A stretch of DNA of 64,000 bases from Humulus lupulus. Lineage: Eukaryota > Streptophyta > Magnoliopsida > Rosales > Cannabaceae. The DNA lies in assembly GCF_963169125.1 (NCBI RefSeq), contig NC_084793.1:226966360-227030359 (forward strand). The letters are read 5' to 3'. A program made the position numbers and the translations under genes. Positions 12,328 through 27,747 of this stretch are shown here, piece by piece (position 1 is the stretch's first letter; each line of letters begins with the position of its first letter). The notes under the pieces are model-generated. The model was not told where the DNA came from. It did not search any database and saw only the letters and a program-made list of their open reading frames with translations.

Positions 12328-13108
12328 GAAAAAAAATCTGCTGTCACAAAATACTTGTCTCTTCACTGTCGCACTAATAAACACACATACATCTGTCTAT
12401 TTCTTTTATTGCACGTTAGCTTAAAATCTCTGTTAGTTTAGTTAGTGTAAAATATATATTATCTTGTATTGGAATAGAAATATTTTATATTATTTTAAGA
12501 AAAAGTTAAGTCATATTTATTTTAAAAAAATTATCCACATTTTTATATATTTATTTAAATAGTGTCCTATTGTGTCAGTACAAAATCCATTCATTTTATT
12601 TAGGGAATTTACTCATTTGGTATCCTATATTTTTGCAAAGTATCATTTTGGTACCATTTGTTTTCAATAATGCTCATATGGTACCCCGTATTTTAAAATT
12701 ACACATATTTGATACCCTAGACTCAGATTTGATAGATAAAATTTTGTCAATATGATCAAACTATCATCAGTTATATGTAATTAAGTAATTAAATTTAAAT
12801 TTGGAACTTATATAATTGATAGAAGTTTGATTAAATTGGTAAAATTTTATTAATTAAATTTGACTTTAGGGTACTAAATATGTACAATTTTAAAATACAA
12901 GGTAACAAATATGTACGATTTCAAAATATTGGGTACCAAATGAACATTATTGTAAACATATAGTACCAAAATGATACTTTACAGAAACATAGGGTACTAA
13001 ATGGTTACCTACCCTTTTATTTATATATATATTGCAACTTATAATACCTTTTTTATTTTATTTTTTAGAAAATATAATGCTTTTTTTCAATTTTATAATT
13101 ATATATAT
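12328..13108. repeat. Left arm of a long inverted repeat (with a MITE inside)
   Basis: After removal of the MITE at 12603-13014, this arm matches the reverse complement of 26962-27325 along nearly its whole length (about 360 bp). Shared blocks include TCTGCTG followed by CAAAATA at the outer end, TGTCGCACTA, ATTGCACGTTAGCT, AGAATAGAAATATTTTATATT, and TTGCAACTTATAAT at the inner end. The two arms would form one foldback element of about 0.7 kb, now pushed 14 kb apart. I could not find a convincing TSD. Confidence 0.75.
12603..13014. mobile_element. MITE, 412 bp, TSD TTTTATTTA
   Basis: Terminal inverted repeats of over 80 bp start GGGAATTTACTCATTTGGTA on the left and GGGTAGGTAACCATTTAGTA on the reverse complement of the right. 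The element is flanked by a perfect 9-bp duplication, TTTTATTTA, at 12594-12602 and 13015-13023. A 9-bp TSD with long TIRs points to a Mutator-type non-autonomous element. It interrupts the left foldback arm; the right arm has the uninterrupted site. Confidence 0.93.
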
Positions 13109-13125
13109 AGGGAATTTTTCATATA

Positions 13126-13502
13126 CACTACACCAAATACCCATTTCCATAACACATGAATATAATACTAATAAAAAAGTATTATGAAAAAGTATTATAT
13201 TGGGAACTTAATGAAAAAATGGGCGGTAATTTATTTAGCCATCCCGCCACTTAGCTTTATTTTTCATTTCCTTCAACATTTCTTCAACAAAGAACAAATA
13301 CCATTTCCTTCAACATTTCGACACAAAGATACCCATTTCTTCGGCTTGGTACGGTCTCCAAACTCCTCACTCTCTCAAATCTCCTCCTTCGCTCAAATCA
13401 CATCTCTCTCTCTCTCCTCTTTCTCTTTCTCTTTGTCAACCCGTTTCCAGTCGTTGGGCATATTGCTGGGGTTTTTTTGCATGAAGCATCTACAAGAACA
13501 AA
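13126..13502 (+). promoter_or_regulatory. CACTA 5' subterminal zone and possible leader exon
   Basis: The first 80 bp carry ATAACAC and AGTATTAT-type repeats like those of the other end. Next comes a CT-rich stretch (13396-13435), typical of plant 5' leaders. An ATG at 13481 is followed by an AAAG/GTAATA donor-like site near 13502. This could be the first exon of a transcript that splices into the gene fragments. If joined directly to the LysRS exon at 13903 the frame of the upstream ORF (13184-13507) hits TAG at once, so any protein would need another start. Confidence 0.4.
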
Positions 13503-13902
13503 GGTAATAGCATATGGTGTGGTCGACGATGCGAGGTTGGAAACGGGGCTGGGTTTGAAGCTTAGAGCTAGGTTGAAGTTTGAGGATTGGTTAATTTGCA
13601 GAGAAAGGGTCGAGAAGAAAGGGAGAGAGGTAGTTTGATATATGTATATATTAATTAGATTTATCTTTATTAAAATAAATGTTTAAATATGATTTTCTTC
13701 TTCTTTGAATCATATTATTGTGTTGGGATTCCCTAGAATGTTATTTGCCGAAAAAGTTTGAATTTGAATTTGAGATTTGTTCCTTGAATTACTTTTCAAT
13801 AAGTAATGCCCATAAACTGTTCGGCGAAATGTGTGTTAGAGGGACACTGTTATTTCAATACTGCTCAATAAACATAGGTCTGTGTGGATGTGTTTTGTGT
13901 AG

Positions 13903-17256
<3,354 letters not shown>

Positions 17257-17338
17257 TGAGACTTACAGTTTTTCTTAACTTACAATTTGTCCTCTTATTG
17301 GCATGGATATCTGAACCCTCATTTGTTTTTTAATTTAG

Positions 17339-17511
17339 GAGGAACTGATAGCACCGTATGAGTCCCAAATGGTGATGCAGTTATGGAGGCAATTGTAAAG
17401 ACGCATAACGGTTCAGTTTTGGGGAAAGGCTCTATACTTAAAATGTATTTCTTTCCTGGTCAGAGAACTTCTAGCAACATACAAATTCATGGTGCACCAC
17501 ATGTTTACAAG
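17339..17511 (+). pseudogene. Paladin-like phosphatase fragment, one exon
   Basis: The frame beginning GTDSTV contains VKTHNGSVLGKGSILKMYFF and IQIHGAPHVYK. This matches the repeated NGSVLGKxxILKxxxFPG...GAPxxYK segment of plant paladin-like proteins (predicted tyrosine/inositol phosphatase domains). The exon has an AG acceptor at 17338 and a GTAAG donor at 17512. An in-frame TGA follows GTDSTV. When read in phase with the preceding LysRS exon, a different frame is used and ends in TAA at 17396-17398. The identification rests on motif memory, so the family is less sure than the fact of a captured exon. Confidence 0.6.
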
Positions 17512-17813
17512 GTAAGTTTATATGCATGTGTTTAGTTCATATTTTCTCCTTAATGAATGATGAATTAAAAAAAGAAAAGCTTTTCTTGCTGGACAGTTTT
17601 GGGCTTGCAATTCTATTCTTTCCCATGATATTGGTGGGTATTCCTGACTCAGGAATGCCAAATGACACCATCGTGAGAATACTGTTCTGCTCTGTTCTTG
17701 CTCCAGTTGTTATAAAATTGCTTCTTAATATCTTGGCTTGTTATGTTATCCTTGACATTTTTATGTATTATGTGCCTTTAAGTAGTTCTCATAGTTTTTT
17801 TAATATCTTGTAG

Positions 17814-18331
17814 CTAGAAAATAATGCGAAAACTGAAGAAGCTAAAGTTGAGGAGCTTATAAAGGCAGTTGCTGATTCCGGTGCCAAAGTAATTGTTAGT
17901 GGAGCAGCAGTTGGGGAGATGGCACTTCATTTTTGTGAGCGCTACAAGTATATCACCTTCTATTGTGTTTTTTTATTGATTAACTTACAAATTTTCAAAA
18001 CATACTTGTGATTGTTGTACATATCTAAATGCTTTTGATCTTTTATGAAATCTGTCAAAAAAATTTAAGTTTTTATTATTCTATTAAGATTTTTCTTAGC
18101 ATATCTGATAATTTAATTTGGGACTTTTTCCTTGCAGGCTTATGGTTTTGAAAATTAGTTCAAAATTTGAATTAAGACGATTTTGCCGCACTACTGGTGA
18201 TGTTGCTATGGTAAGTCAGCTAGCATTTAATAGTACTCAATTTTTTTGAATTTTTTCCAAAATTCTCTAACAATATTCTTATTTGTGTTACAGTTAAAGC
18301 TTAGCAAGCCAAACCGAGATGAATTCTTATT
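17814..18331 (+). pseudogene. CCT8: Chaperonin CCT subunit theta fragment, three exons
   Basis: Exons at 17814-17947, 18138-18210 and from 18294 encode AKVEELIKAVADSGAKVIVS, GEMALHFCERYK, LMVLKISSKFELRRFCRTTG and LKLSKPNRDE. These are successive segments of the apical and upper intermediate region of CCT theta, a subunit of the cytosolic TRiC/CCT folding chamber. Splice sites are intact between the first two exons (AA/GTATAT and GCAG/G). The piece is under one sixth of the subunit and lacks the ATP-binding equatorial domain. Similarity ends about 40 bp into the third exon. Confidence 0.85.
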
Positions 18332-18441
18332 TGTATAGTTTTCCTTGTATTGAATTTCTTCTGCTAGAGCAACATAATGAGCAGCTGTTTCTAAATGCTA
18401 ATACAGTACTTGTCTAAGAGTTTTTAGCTGTTGAAATGCAG

Positions 18442-18550
18442 CTATCACCCAATACCAGTTGTGTTCTCTCAGGCAAAGGGATCATGTATATGGGATCCTG
18501 AAGGCAAACGGTATCTAGACTTTCTCTCTGCTTATTCTGCAGTTAATCAG
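18442..18550 (+). pseudogene. Ornithine aminotransferase fragment, one exon
   Basis: One exon, bounded by ATGCAG at 18441 and GTAGAA at 18551, encodes [13 protein letters not shown] and [20 protein letters not shown]. This is the N-terminal part of the PLP enzyme that converts ornithine to glutamate semialdehyde, just before the GHCHP segment. The catalytic lysine and cofactor site are absent. Confidence 0.85.
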
Positions 18551-18810
18551 GTAGAAAATGTTGTGAAATTGTGTTGTCATGTATATATTTGTTACTTGAT
18601 GACTGAATTTGTTTCTATCTGAGCCACTACTGCAGCTTTCAGTTTTACATAAACATTTACTTCTGCCCTTTGGCTACTGAAGTAATATGATAATGATTCC
18701 TCTCTACTGTGGGATTAATGTCTCACCAGTTTGCCCTAGCAAACCTCTTTTTTTTTTCTCTATGGGATACTAAATTGTAGAAAATGACAGCTTAACTGTC
18801 TATTTTGCAG

Positions 18811-19872
18811 ATTGATGTAGGCATTGGATCTTCATCATTTGCAAGAGGTGTCATTGACCTTGTCTTGGGATATGTCACAAGCTTGGTGATTGACCTGGCT
18901 ATTTTGATAGAGGTTTGTGTCTTGATACTAAGGGATATGTTTTCTGTTTATCAACTAGCATTTCTTCATTTTGTGTGGTCTGTCTAGTTATAATTTAATT
19001 TCAGACCTTTAGAGAAATATGCTCTAGAGGGATTTCTATGTACATGATCCACTATTTTAACTGTGAAAATACTCTGTAGTGGACAATTAGAAAGATGTGG
19101 CATGGCAGTGGAGTTCTGAAATATGTTATTTTCTCTTTTCTCATCTTTTATTCTTTTAGATTTTAACTTTCAATTAATAGATTTTATAAGGCTCCTTTGA
19201 TTTGGTTGGAGTATAAATTTGAGGTACAACAAAAAAGGCCTACTACAACACTAAAATTTGAGACAATTAAAATGATTGTGAAACTGACTGTGAAACTGAT
19301 TGTGAAACTGACTGGATACTTTTCTCCTAATGACTGTGAAACTGATTTATATTTCATGTGACACAGTGGATTCTTCAATAGTACAATTTTGTAAGAACAT
19401 TTAAGAATTTTGTTCATGTTATCTTTATGGTGGATGGCTCTTGAGAGTTCTCCACCACATATATAATTATATTTCAAGCTTACACACACACATATATATT
19501 TAAATATATACATGTATTGATTGAAAATAGTTTATTAAAAAATAAGATACTGTTTTTTAATTGAATTTGGCAGCAATTTCTGCTTTCTTCTTCTTTTTTT
19601 CCTGAATGTTTGTTGGAGTTATCAATTTAAGTGTTGATTAGATGTGTATTTTTTGTTTAACTTATCCTTTTTACATATTTACAACATTACCCATTTAGAC
19701 AGTGGGGATTAATTTTTGGGGGAGAAAAATATGTTGTATGTGTCATGAGTTTCTGTAATTTCCATAGGCTCTCACAAATAGCATCTAATTTTCTGATTTG
19801 TAATGCACAGGAGTGTTTTGATCCTATTGTAGCAAGATCTGGTCATGATTTGATTCCTGTTATGGTGTATGG
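18811..19872 (+). pseudogene. Two exons of an unidentified gene
   Basis: The exon at 18811-18912 encodes IDVGIGSSSFARGVIDLVLG then YVTSLVIDLAILIE. The exon at 19811-19872 encodes ECFDPIVARSGHDLIPVMVY followed by G. Both have good acceptors (TTTTGCAG, ATGCACAG) and GT donors, and both are open in phase 0, so they may come from one gene. I do not recognise the protein. The hydrophobic stretch in the first exon could be a membrane or core helix. The 900 bp between them shows only AT-rich intron-like sequence and a short GTGAAACTGAYT tandem repeat at 19273-19345. Confidence 0.6.
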
Positions 19873-20567
19873 GTAAGCAAAGTTAGCCTATTAGTTTGTG
19901 ATTTATGTGATAATATATTGGCAAGCAAAGAATCTTAGTTTATGATGTCTTTTGCTTTGGAAATTTGCTAAAGAAACATTTCTGGTCAAGAGTTTGGAGG
20001 AATGTACTGTGTAGTTTTAACTGTGAGGTACTACGCCTTTTCTAATATTATATTGGGCAATATGTTATGTTAATGTTCTTTCTTTAATTGGTTATTGATA
20101 CGAGTATAATACCTTTCTTCTGCAAATGCATCCATCCACACAGGTCTATTGTTGTATCAGCTGGTTTATTGTTATGATGTGTTTTAATCTTTTCTTTTCT
20201 GGAATTACTGAGCTTGTTTTTTTTTCTTTTTTGTTTCAAGTTCTGGCTTAATTGCACTTGCCAAAAAGTGCTCATTTTTAACAGCTTTAGATTTACAGGT
20301 GGATTTTTGGTCCACTATACTTGAAATTTGAAGTGTTTTATGTGGGTCTTATCTATTTCTGATAAAATAAATGAAAATATATTCATCGTTCACCTCATTT
20401 TTCCCAAGTTTTTGTGACATATCATTTTGGTATGGTTTTCTTTAAGGGTTGCTATGTTGGAGATCATGGTCTAGCCCCAGTATGACTTATTGCTTTATAA
20501 AAAGATTAGTTTTATGGTTGAAGTTAATTTACAATATCCATCTTGGTTCACAATTTTGTAACTGTAG

Positions 20568-21892
<1,325 letters not shown>

Positions 21893-23375
21893 GTGAGTTT
21901 GGAGAAAACTAGATAATTTCTTTCAAGTTGATTTACTCTTAAGTCTGAAATGTATGCTATTTTAAATGTGATCACTCTTCCATTTTCTGCAATTTGTATA
22001 GTCATTCATCTGTCCACAATGCATTTCAGCTTTGCTCCATTTTGTCACTATCCTTATCTACATTTTTTTACTCTTCCAATTTCCAAATATCTCAGGAAAG
22101 CCTTAATAGTAATTTTGTCATCTCGATTTGTTTTCAGTGTCTGCGCACTGAAAGCTAATTTTAATCTTTGCTCCCTTTGAATTTTCTAAAGCTTAATAGT
22201 AATTTACGAAGATTTTATTTTCATCTTGTAGGTCGATGTCAAGGATAGGACTTTCGTCCTTATGATCTTGAATTTATTGTTTACCATCATCCTAACTAGT
22301 ATTGTGCTTTTCCACTTATTTATAATTTAAAATTTGTTACAGAAAAAAAAAGTAGCAATGATAATTCTGTAATGGATCCATTAAGAAAAAAGCAATGTTC
22401 TCTGTTCCAACTTACCATGCCTTCAGTGCTCATGCTTGCATTCTTGTTCGTTCTAACCCTTCCCTTTCCTCCTCGTGCTTTTGTCTACTGGAGGAGTAAG
22501 TTTCTCTTAGGTTTAAACATGTAGTATGTGAGCGATAGAATCGTCCATGAAAAGAAGCAGCTTGTTGAAAAGTCAATTTTGCTTATTTATTTTAATGCAT
22601 ATAATGATATTAGTATAAAGAAGACGTCACACAAAGGTTCAGCTTATTCAATTTCAATACAAAGAGCAGAGTACTTCAAGCTGGCTTGACCAAGTACTCC
22701 TCTTAAATTAAAATTTTAAGTTATCTTTGTTTTATGGATATTTGTTTAAGATCAAGTTTTTTTACAGACTATTCTTCTAACTGTGTTAATAGTAAATTAC
22801 ACTGATAGTTGTTTTTCAGAGGATGAAAAGTTCTCTAAAAACCAAAGAGAATGGCATATACCTCATTCTATAATACAATATTTTTCGAGATTAGACTTTA
22901 AGAAAGAGAGAACTAGCTTTGTGAGAGAGTTTCTTCAGGACTTCTATTATGTGTGAACTGTTATAATTTGAGTGTGCTAGTTCTTCTCAATTGTGTATAG
23001 GGTGTAATCTCAGATTGTTGATGCTTAATAAAGACTTATGGTGTAATCTCAGATTCTTGTGCATTATTACATTTGATTCTTCTTACTGTGTTACTGTTAT
23101 TCTTGTGAGCTAGTTTTGCTAATATATGGTTGCCTAAAGTTGACAAGCAAGTAATAGTATAAAAATATTATATAGTAATAGTATACATATAAATATATAT
23201 ATTATATAGTAATAGTAATAGTATAAATATATGATAAACTCTTTTTTTTTTTTTTTGTATTTTATAGTAATAGTATTGAATGGTTGGAGTTAGATATCAT
23301 TAATAATTAATATACATTTATGAACAATATGCTTATTAGTTATTCGCTGAGTGATTTTCTTATTACTTTACACAG
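21893..23375 (+). other. Spacer between thiolase and GAPDH fragments
   Basis: No exon I recognise lies in these 1.5 kb. It probably holds the start of a thiolase intron, the end of a GAPDH intron and filler between captures. A short AT repeat (tatagtaatagtat units) lies at 23150-23280. Confidence 0.4.
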
Positions 23376-24030
<655 letters not shown>

Positions 24031-24269
24031 TTTTGAAGGCTTTGTGTTGGGCAGCTGTAGAATATTTTGTGTTGAAAGTAGTAACTTTTCACTATGTTGA
24101 ATATTTAAGACTCCTTGAATACTTAAAGAACATTTTGTTATTGATGACAGTGTTGAATATTTTAAACTAATTTGTGGATTGTTAATACAATGTTGAATGT
24201 TTTTACTTTTTGTTATTTGAAAACCAAGTTCATTTGATGATGCTAGTATATATTAGAAAGCCAATTTTA

Positions 24270-24753
24270 ATTATATAAAAAAAATTAAAATATAATAGAA
24301 TAAATTAGTGTTATAAAACAAAAAATTATGTTATAATATCTATTACAATAACACTTTTTATGCAAAGAATTGTGTTCTGCAAACTTCATTATATAACACA
24401 AATAATGTGTTATACTAAAGTGTAGTATAACACAAATAATGTGTTATACTAAAGTATAGTATAACATAAAAAAAGTGTTATACTAAAGTGTAGTATAACC
24501 AAATTTATAAGTATTGAAATGTGTTATATAATCGACTATAAATAACATAATTAAACACTTATCTATTTATTATAATAACACAGAAATTGTGTTATCGTTG
24601 ACAGTATAATAACACATATGTATAACAATGATAAAGTGTTATGTAAAGTACCCTGACCTACGATAACATAGTCGGTCTTAACACATCAAAAAGTGTTATG
24701 ATATGTTTTGATAACACATTTTCGGTGTTATTAAAAGCATTTTTCTTGTAGTG
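24270..24753. repeat. CACTA 3' subterminal repeats and right terminus
   Basis: GTGTTATACTAAAGTGTAG and its variants, and ATAACAC/GTGTTAT in both orientations, recur at least a dozen times. Such arrays are the transposase-binding zone of CACTA elements. The terminus TTTTTCTTGTAGTG ends at 24753. Confidence 0.85.
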
Positions 24754-25070
24754 ATAGGGGCTTCACTTTAAGCCTTCCGGTGTGAGTTTTCAGTGTTCTC
24801 GACCAGTGAACAGTTTTCGGCGCGATTTTTTTTATGATCATGTATATTGTAGTTATTTAGAGCATCCTGCAAATTTTCAGAAAATTCCAAATAGTTTATA
24901 GTACTGAAAACTAGGTCCAAACATATTGTTTTCCACGTGTATAAAAAAAATTAGTCACGCATGCAAAAACATGTTTATACCTAGTTTTCGGTAATGTGAA
25001 CTATTCATAATTTTATGAAAATCGCGCCGATACCCTAAATAACTACAATATACAAGATCATAAAAAACTA
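24754..25070. mobile_element. Foldback MITE copy A, split by the CACTA element
   Basis: The left terminus is at 13109-13125 (GGAATTTTTCATA) and continues after the CACTA element with GGGGCTTCACTTTAAGCC. The internal arms (AACAGTTTTCGGCGCGATTT and its complement near 25020) pair around a short centre. The right terminus is lost near 25070. It matches copies B, C and D. Confidence 0.8.
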
Positions 25071-25095
25071 TTTAAATATATTATTTTATTAAAAT

Positions 25096-25460
25096 GAGTT
25101 TATATATTTTTGGACCATGTGTTTTGTCCCATTACCTGTATTGGACCCTGTGTTTTGACAAATTACTTTTTGGACCCTATGTTTTATAAAATGGTTAAAA
25201 TAGAACCCTAAACTCAATTTTGATGAAGAAAAAATTGAATATAACAACACAGTTTTTAAGCAGAATGATTTTATTTTTGTTCTGAAGTTTTAGTTTGGTA
25301 AATTATTTGTAATTTTAGTTGAGAAAACATTGACCAAAATCGAGTTTACGGTTCTATTTTAACCATTTTACAAAACATAGGGTCTAAAAAGTAATTTATC
25401 AAAACACAAGGTCCAAACAGGTAATGGGAAAAAACATAAGGTCCAAAAATGTATAAACCC
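25096..25460. mobile_element. MITE, 365 bp, TSD TATTAAAAT
   Basis: Long terminal inverted repeats start GAGTTTATATATTTTTGGAC on the left and GGGTTTATACATTTTTGGAC on the reverse complement of the right. A perfect 9-bp duplication, TATTAAAAT, is at 25087-25095 and 25461-25469. It is a different family from the 12603 MITE but of the same 9-bp TSD, Mutator-like type. Confidence 0.93.
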
Positions 25461-25469
25461 TATTAAAAT

Positions 25470-25768
25470 TATATTACTGTAACTTTTGTTTGTTTCTTTA
25501 TTTGCAAAGAGTACAAAATAATATTAACTTTGTTTCATAATTTTATTAAAGCTTTTATTTAATTTTATATTTCTTCTTATGCTCTATTGTAGTATTTTAG
25601 TTTTATTTTTTAAAGTAATTTTTTTTATTAAAACTAAAGAAAATTTATACTCGTGCTTTCTTTTAATTATTGGTATAAAATATGGAAAAATAAATCTTGG
25701 ATGACAAATTATATAGCATAAAACTAACAATTTTTTTTTTTTTTTAAAAGCATATCATTCCAAAGACA
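25470..25768. other. AT-rich spacer, nothing recognised
   Basis: Very AT-rich sequence between two MITEs, without frames, repeats or termini that I can assign. Confidence 0.5.
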
Positions 25769-26187
25769 GGAGTATTCTATGGTAGAGACTTCAAAAAGAG
25801 CCCCACCGATAGGACTCTTTTGTATTTCTGACCCGTAAACAATTTTTGGCGAGATTTTTTTTTATGATTGTGTATATTGTAGTTATTTAGAGTATCTTGC
25901 AAATTTTTAAAAAATTCCGAATAATTTACAGTGCTGAAAACTAGGTTCAAACATGTTATTTTCCACGCGCATAAAATAATTAGTCGCGCGTGCAATAACT
26001 TGTTTTTAAACTAGTTTTCGACACTGTAAATTATTTGGAATTTTCTGAAAATTTGCAAGATGCTCTAAATAACTACAATATACACGGTCATAAAAAAAAA
26101 ATTGCGCCGAAAACTGTTCACGGGATGAGAGCACAAAAGAGCCCCGCCAGTAGGACTCTTTTTGAAGCCCCTACCATAAAAATTTCC
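25769..26187. mobile_element. Foldback MITE copy B
   Basis: An inverted repeat over almost the whole 419 bp: outer arms GGTAGAGACTTCAAAAAGAG on the left and its complement near 26150-26176, inner arms around TAGTTATTTAGAG and CTCTAAATAACTA. Its outermost 60 bp differ from copies A, C and D (CTTCAAAAAGAGCCCC in place of CTTCACTTTAAGCCC), so it is a subfamily. Confidence 0.8.
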
Positions 26188-26206
26188 AAAAAGATATATA
26201 TAATAT

Positions 26207-26619
26207 GGACAATTCTTCTATAGGGGCTTCACTTTAAGCCCTACCGGTGGGGCTCTCAGTGTTCTCGACACGTGAACAGTTTTCGGCGCGATTTTTTTTA
26301 TGATCGTGTATATTGTACCTATTTAGAGCATCCTGCAAATTTTCAGAAAATTTTGAATAGTTTAAAGTACCGAAGACTAGGTTCAAACATGTTGCTTTCC
26401 ACGCGTATAAAAAAATTAGTCACACGTGCAACGACATGTTTGAACTTAGTTTTCGGTACTGTAAACTATTCAGAATTTTCTGAAAATTTGCAGGATGCTC
26501 TAAATAGCTACAATATAATGGTCATAAAAAAAAATTGCGTCGAAAACTGTTCACTGGTCGAGAACACTGAGAGCTCCACCGATAGGGCTTAAAGTGAGGC
26601 CCCTATAGGAGAATTCCCT
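26207..26619. mobile_element. Foldback MITE copy C (complete)
   Basis: This is the best-preserved copy, about 413 bp, from GGACAATTCTTCTATAGGGG to CCCCTATAGGAGAATTCCC. The two halves pair for roughly 185 bp each side of a centre near 26410 (AAAAAAATTAGTCACACGTG). It is flanked by similar AT runs (TATATAAT) that may be the TSD. Confidence 0.85.
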
Positions 26620-26631
26620 ATATAATTATAT

Positions 26632-26961
26632 GACAATTCTTCTATAGGGGCTTCACTTTAACCCTTACCTGTGAACAGTTTTCGGTGCGATTTTTTTTAT
26701 GACCGTGCATATTGTAGCTATTTAGAGCATACTGCAAATTTTCAGAAAATTCTGAATAGTTTACAATACCTAAAACTAAGTTCAAACATGTTTTTTCACG
26801 TGTGACTAATTTTTTTTATGCGCGTAGAAAACAACATGTTTGAACCTAGTTTTTGGTACTGTAAATTATTCGGAATTTTCTAAAAATTTGCAGGATGCTT
26901 TAAACAACTACAATATACACGGCCATAAAAAAATTCGTGCCAAAAATTATTCATGGGTCGA
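26632..26961. mobile_element. Foldback MITE copy D, right end truncated
   Basis: It starts GACAATTCTTCTATAGGGGC as copy C does, keeps both inner arms, and stops near 26961 before the right outer arm. It lacks the GTGGGGCTCTCAGTGTTCTC segment next to the left terminus. It abuts the right arm of the larger foldback element. Confidence 0.8.
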
Positions 26962-27325
26962 TAATTTTTCAATAATTATAAAATTGAAAAAACATTATAA
27001 GTTGCAACATATATAAACAAAATGAATACATTTTGTACTGATATGACACTATGTAAATACGTAAATAAAATGTAAATAAGAGTTTTCATAAATTGATTTT
27101 TTTTTTAAATAAGTATGACATGACATTTTTTTAAATAATATAAAATATTTCTATTCTAATATAATGGCAATTTATATTTTAAAGAAACTAACTTTAGGCT
27201 GAAACTAATGGAGATTTTACACTAGCTAACGTGCAATAAAAAAGAATGGACAAATATCTATTTGTTACTAGTGCGACAGGAATGGACAGTTATTTTGCGG
27301 CAGCAGAATTTTTTTCGATGATCAT
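26962..27325. repeat. Right arm of the long inverted repeat
   Basis: Reverse complement of the left arm (12328-13108 without its MITE). It holds the uninterrupted form of the site where the 412-bp MITE inserted on the left (GAATACATTTTGTACTGATA region). No coding potential beyond a spurious short frame. Confidence 0.75.
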
Positions 27326-27747
27326 TGTTAATTTCTTCACTAATAATTGGAATACTAAACCAGTACAAATATGCTTTCATAATTATAAATATATCATAAA
27401 AATGTATATAATATCCAAACAACAAAATACGAGGTTATAGAAGAAAAAGTTAGAAATACGATGGATTTAGTATTTCACCAAAATAAATGCCAAAAATGAA
27501 CGTATAACATGCTCTTTTTCCATTTTATATAACAACAAAATTACAACATTTTGAAAATCCAGTAATAAGAATTGTTCTCTTTATTACTAATGGATATGTT
27601 ATATTCTCATTTCTACTTTTACACCGTATAAATCATAAAATCACATCAGTGATCAAATATATACTTCAAAAAATAACCACCATGAAAACTAAATAAAACA
27701 ACCCAAATCTGGAGAAGTCGAAGCTCTGTTTGGGTAACGATGCCTCA
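27326..27747. other. AT-rich spacer 3' of the F-box gene
   Basis: No frame, repeat or terminus recognised. It would hold the 3' untranslated region of the minus-strand gene next to it. Confidence 0.5.

Noticed and set aside
13184..13507. A 107-codon protein gene at the CACTA left end
   Set aside because: Low-complexity Ser/Phe-rich translation of a CT-rich leader; it fits an untranslated exon better.
26035..26592. Short plus-strand frames with a repeated peptide (ENLQDALNNYN)
   Set aside because: They are translations of the arms of the foldback MITEs; the same peptide appears in several copies and on the minus strand.
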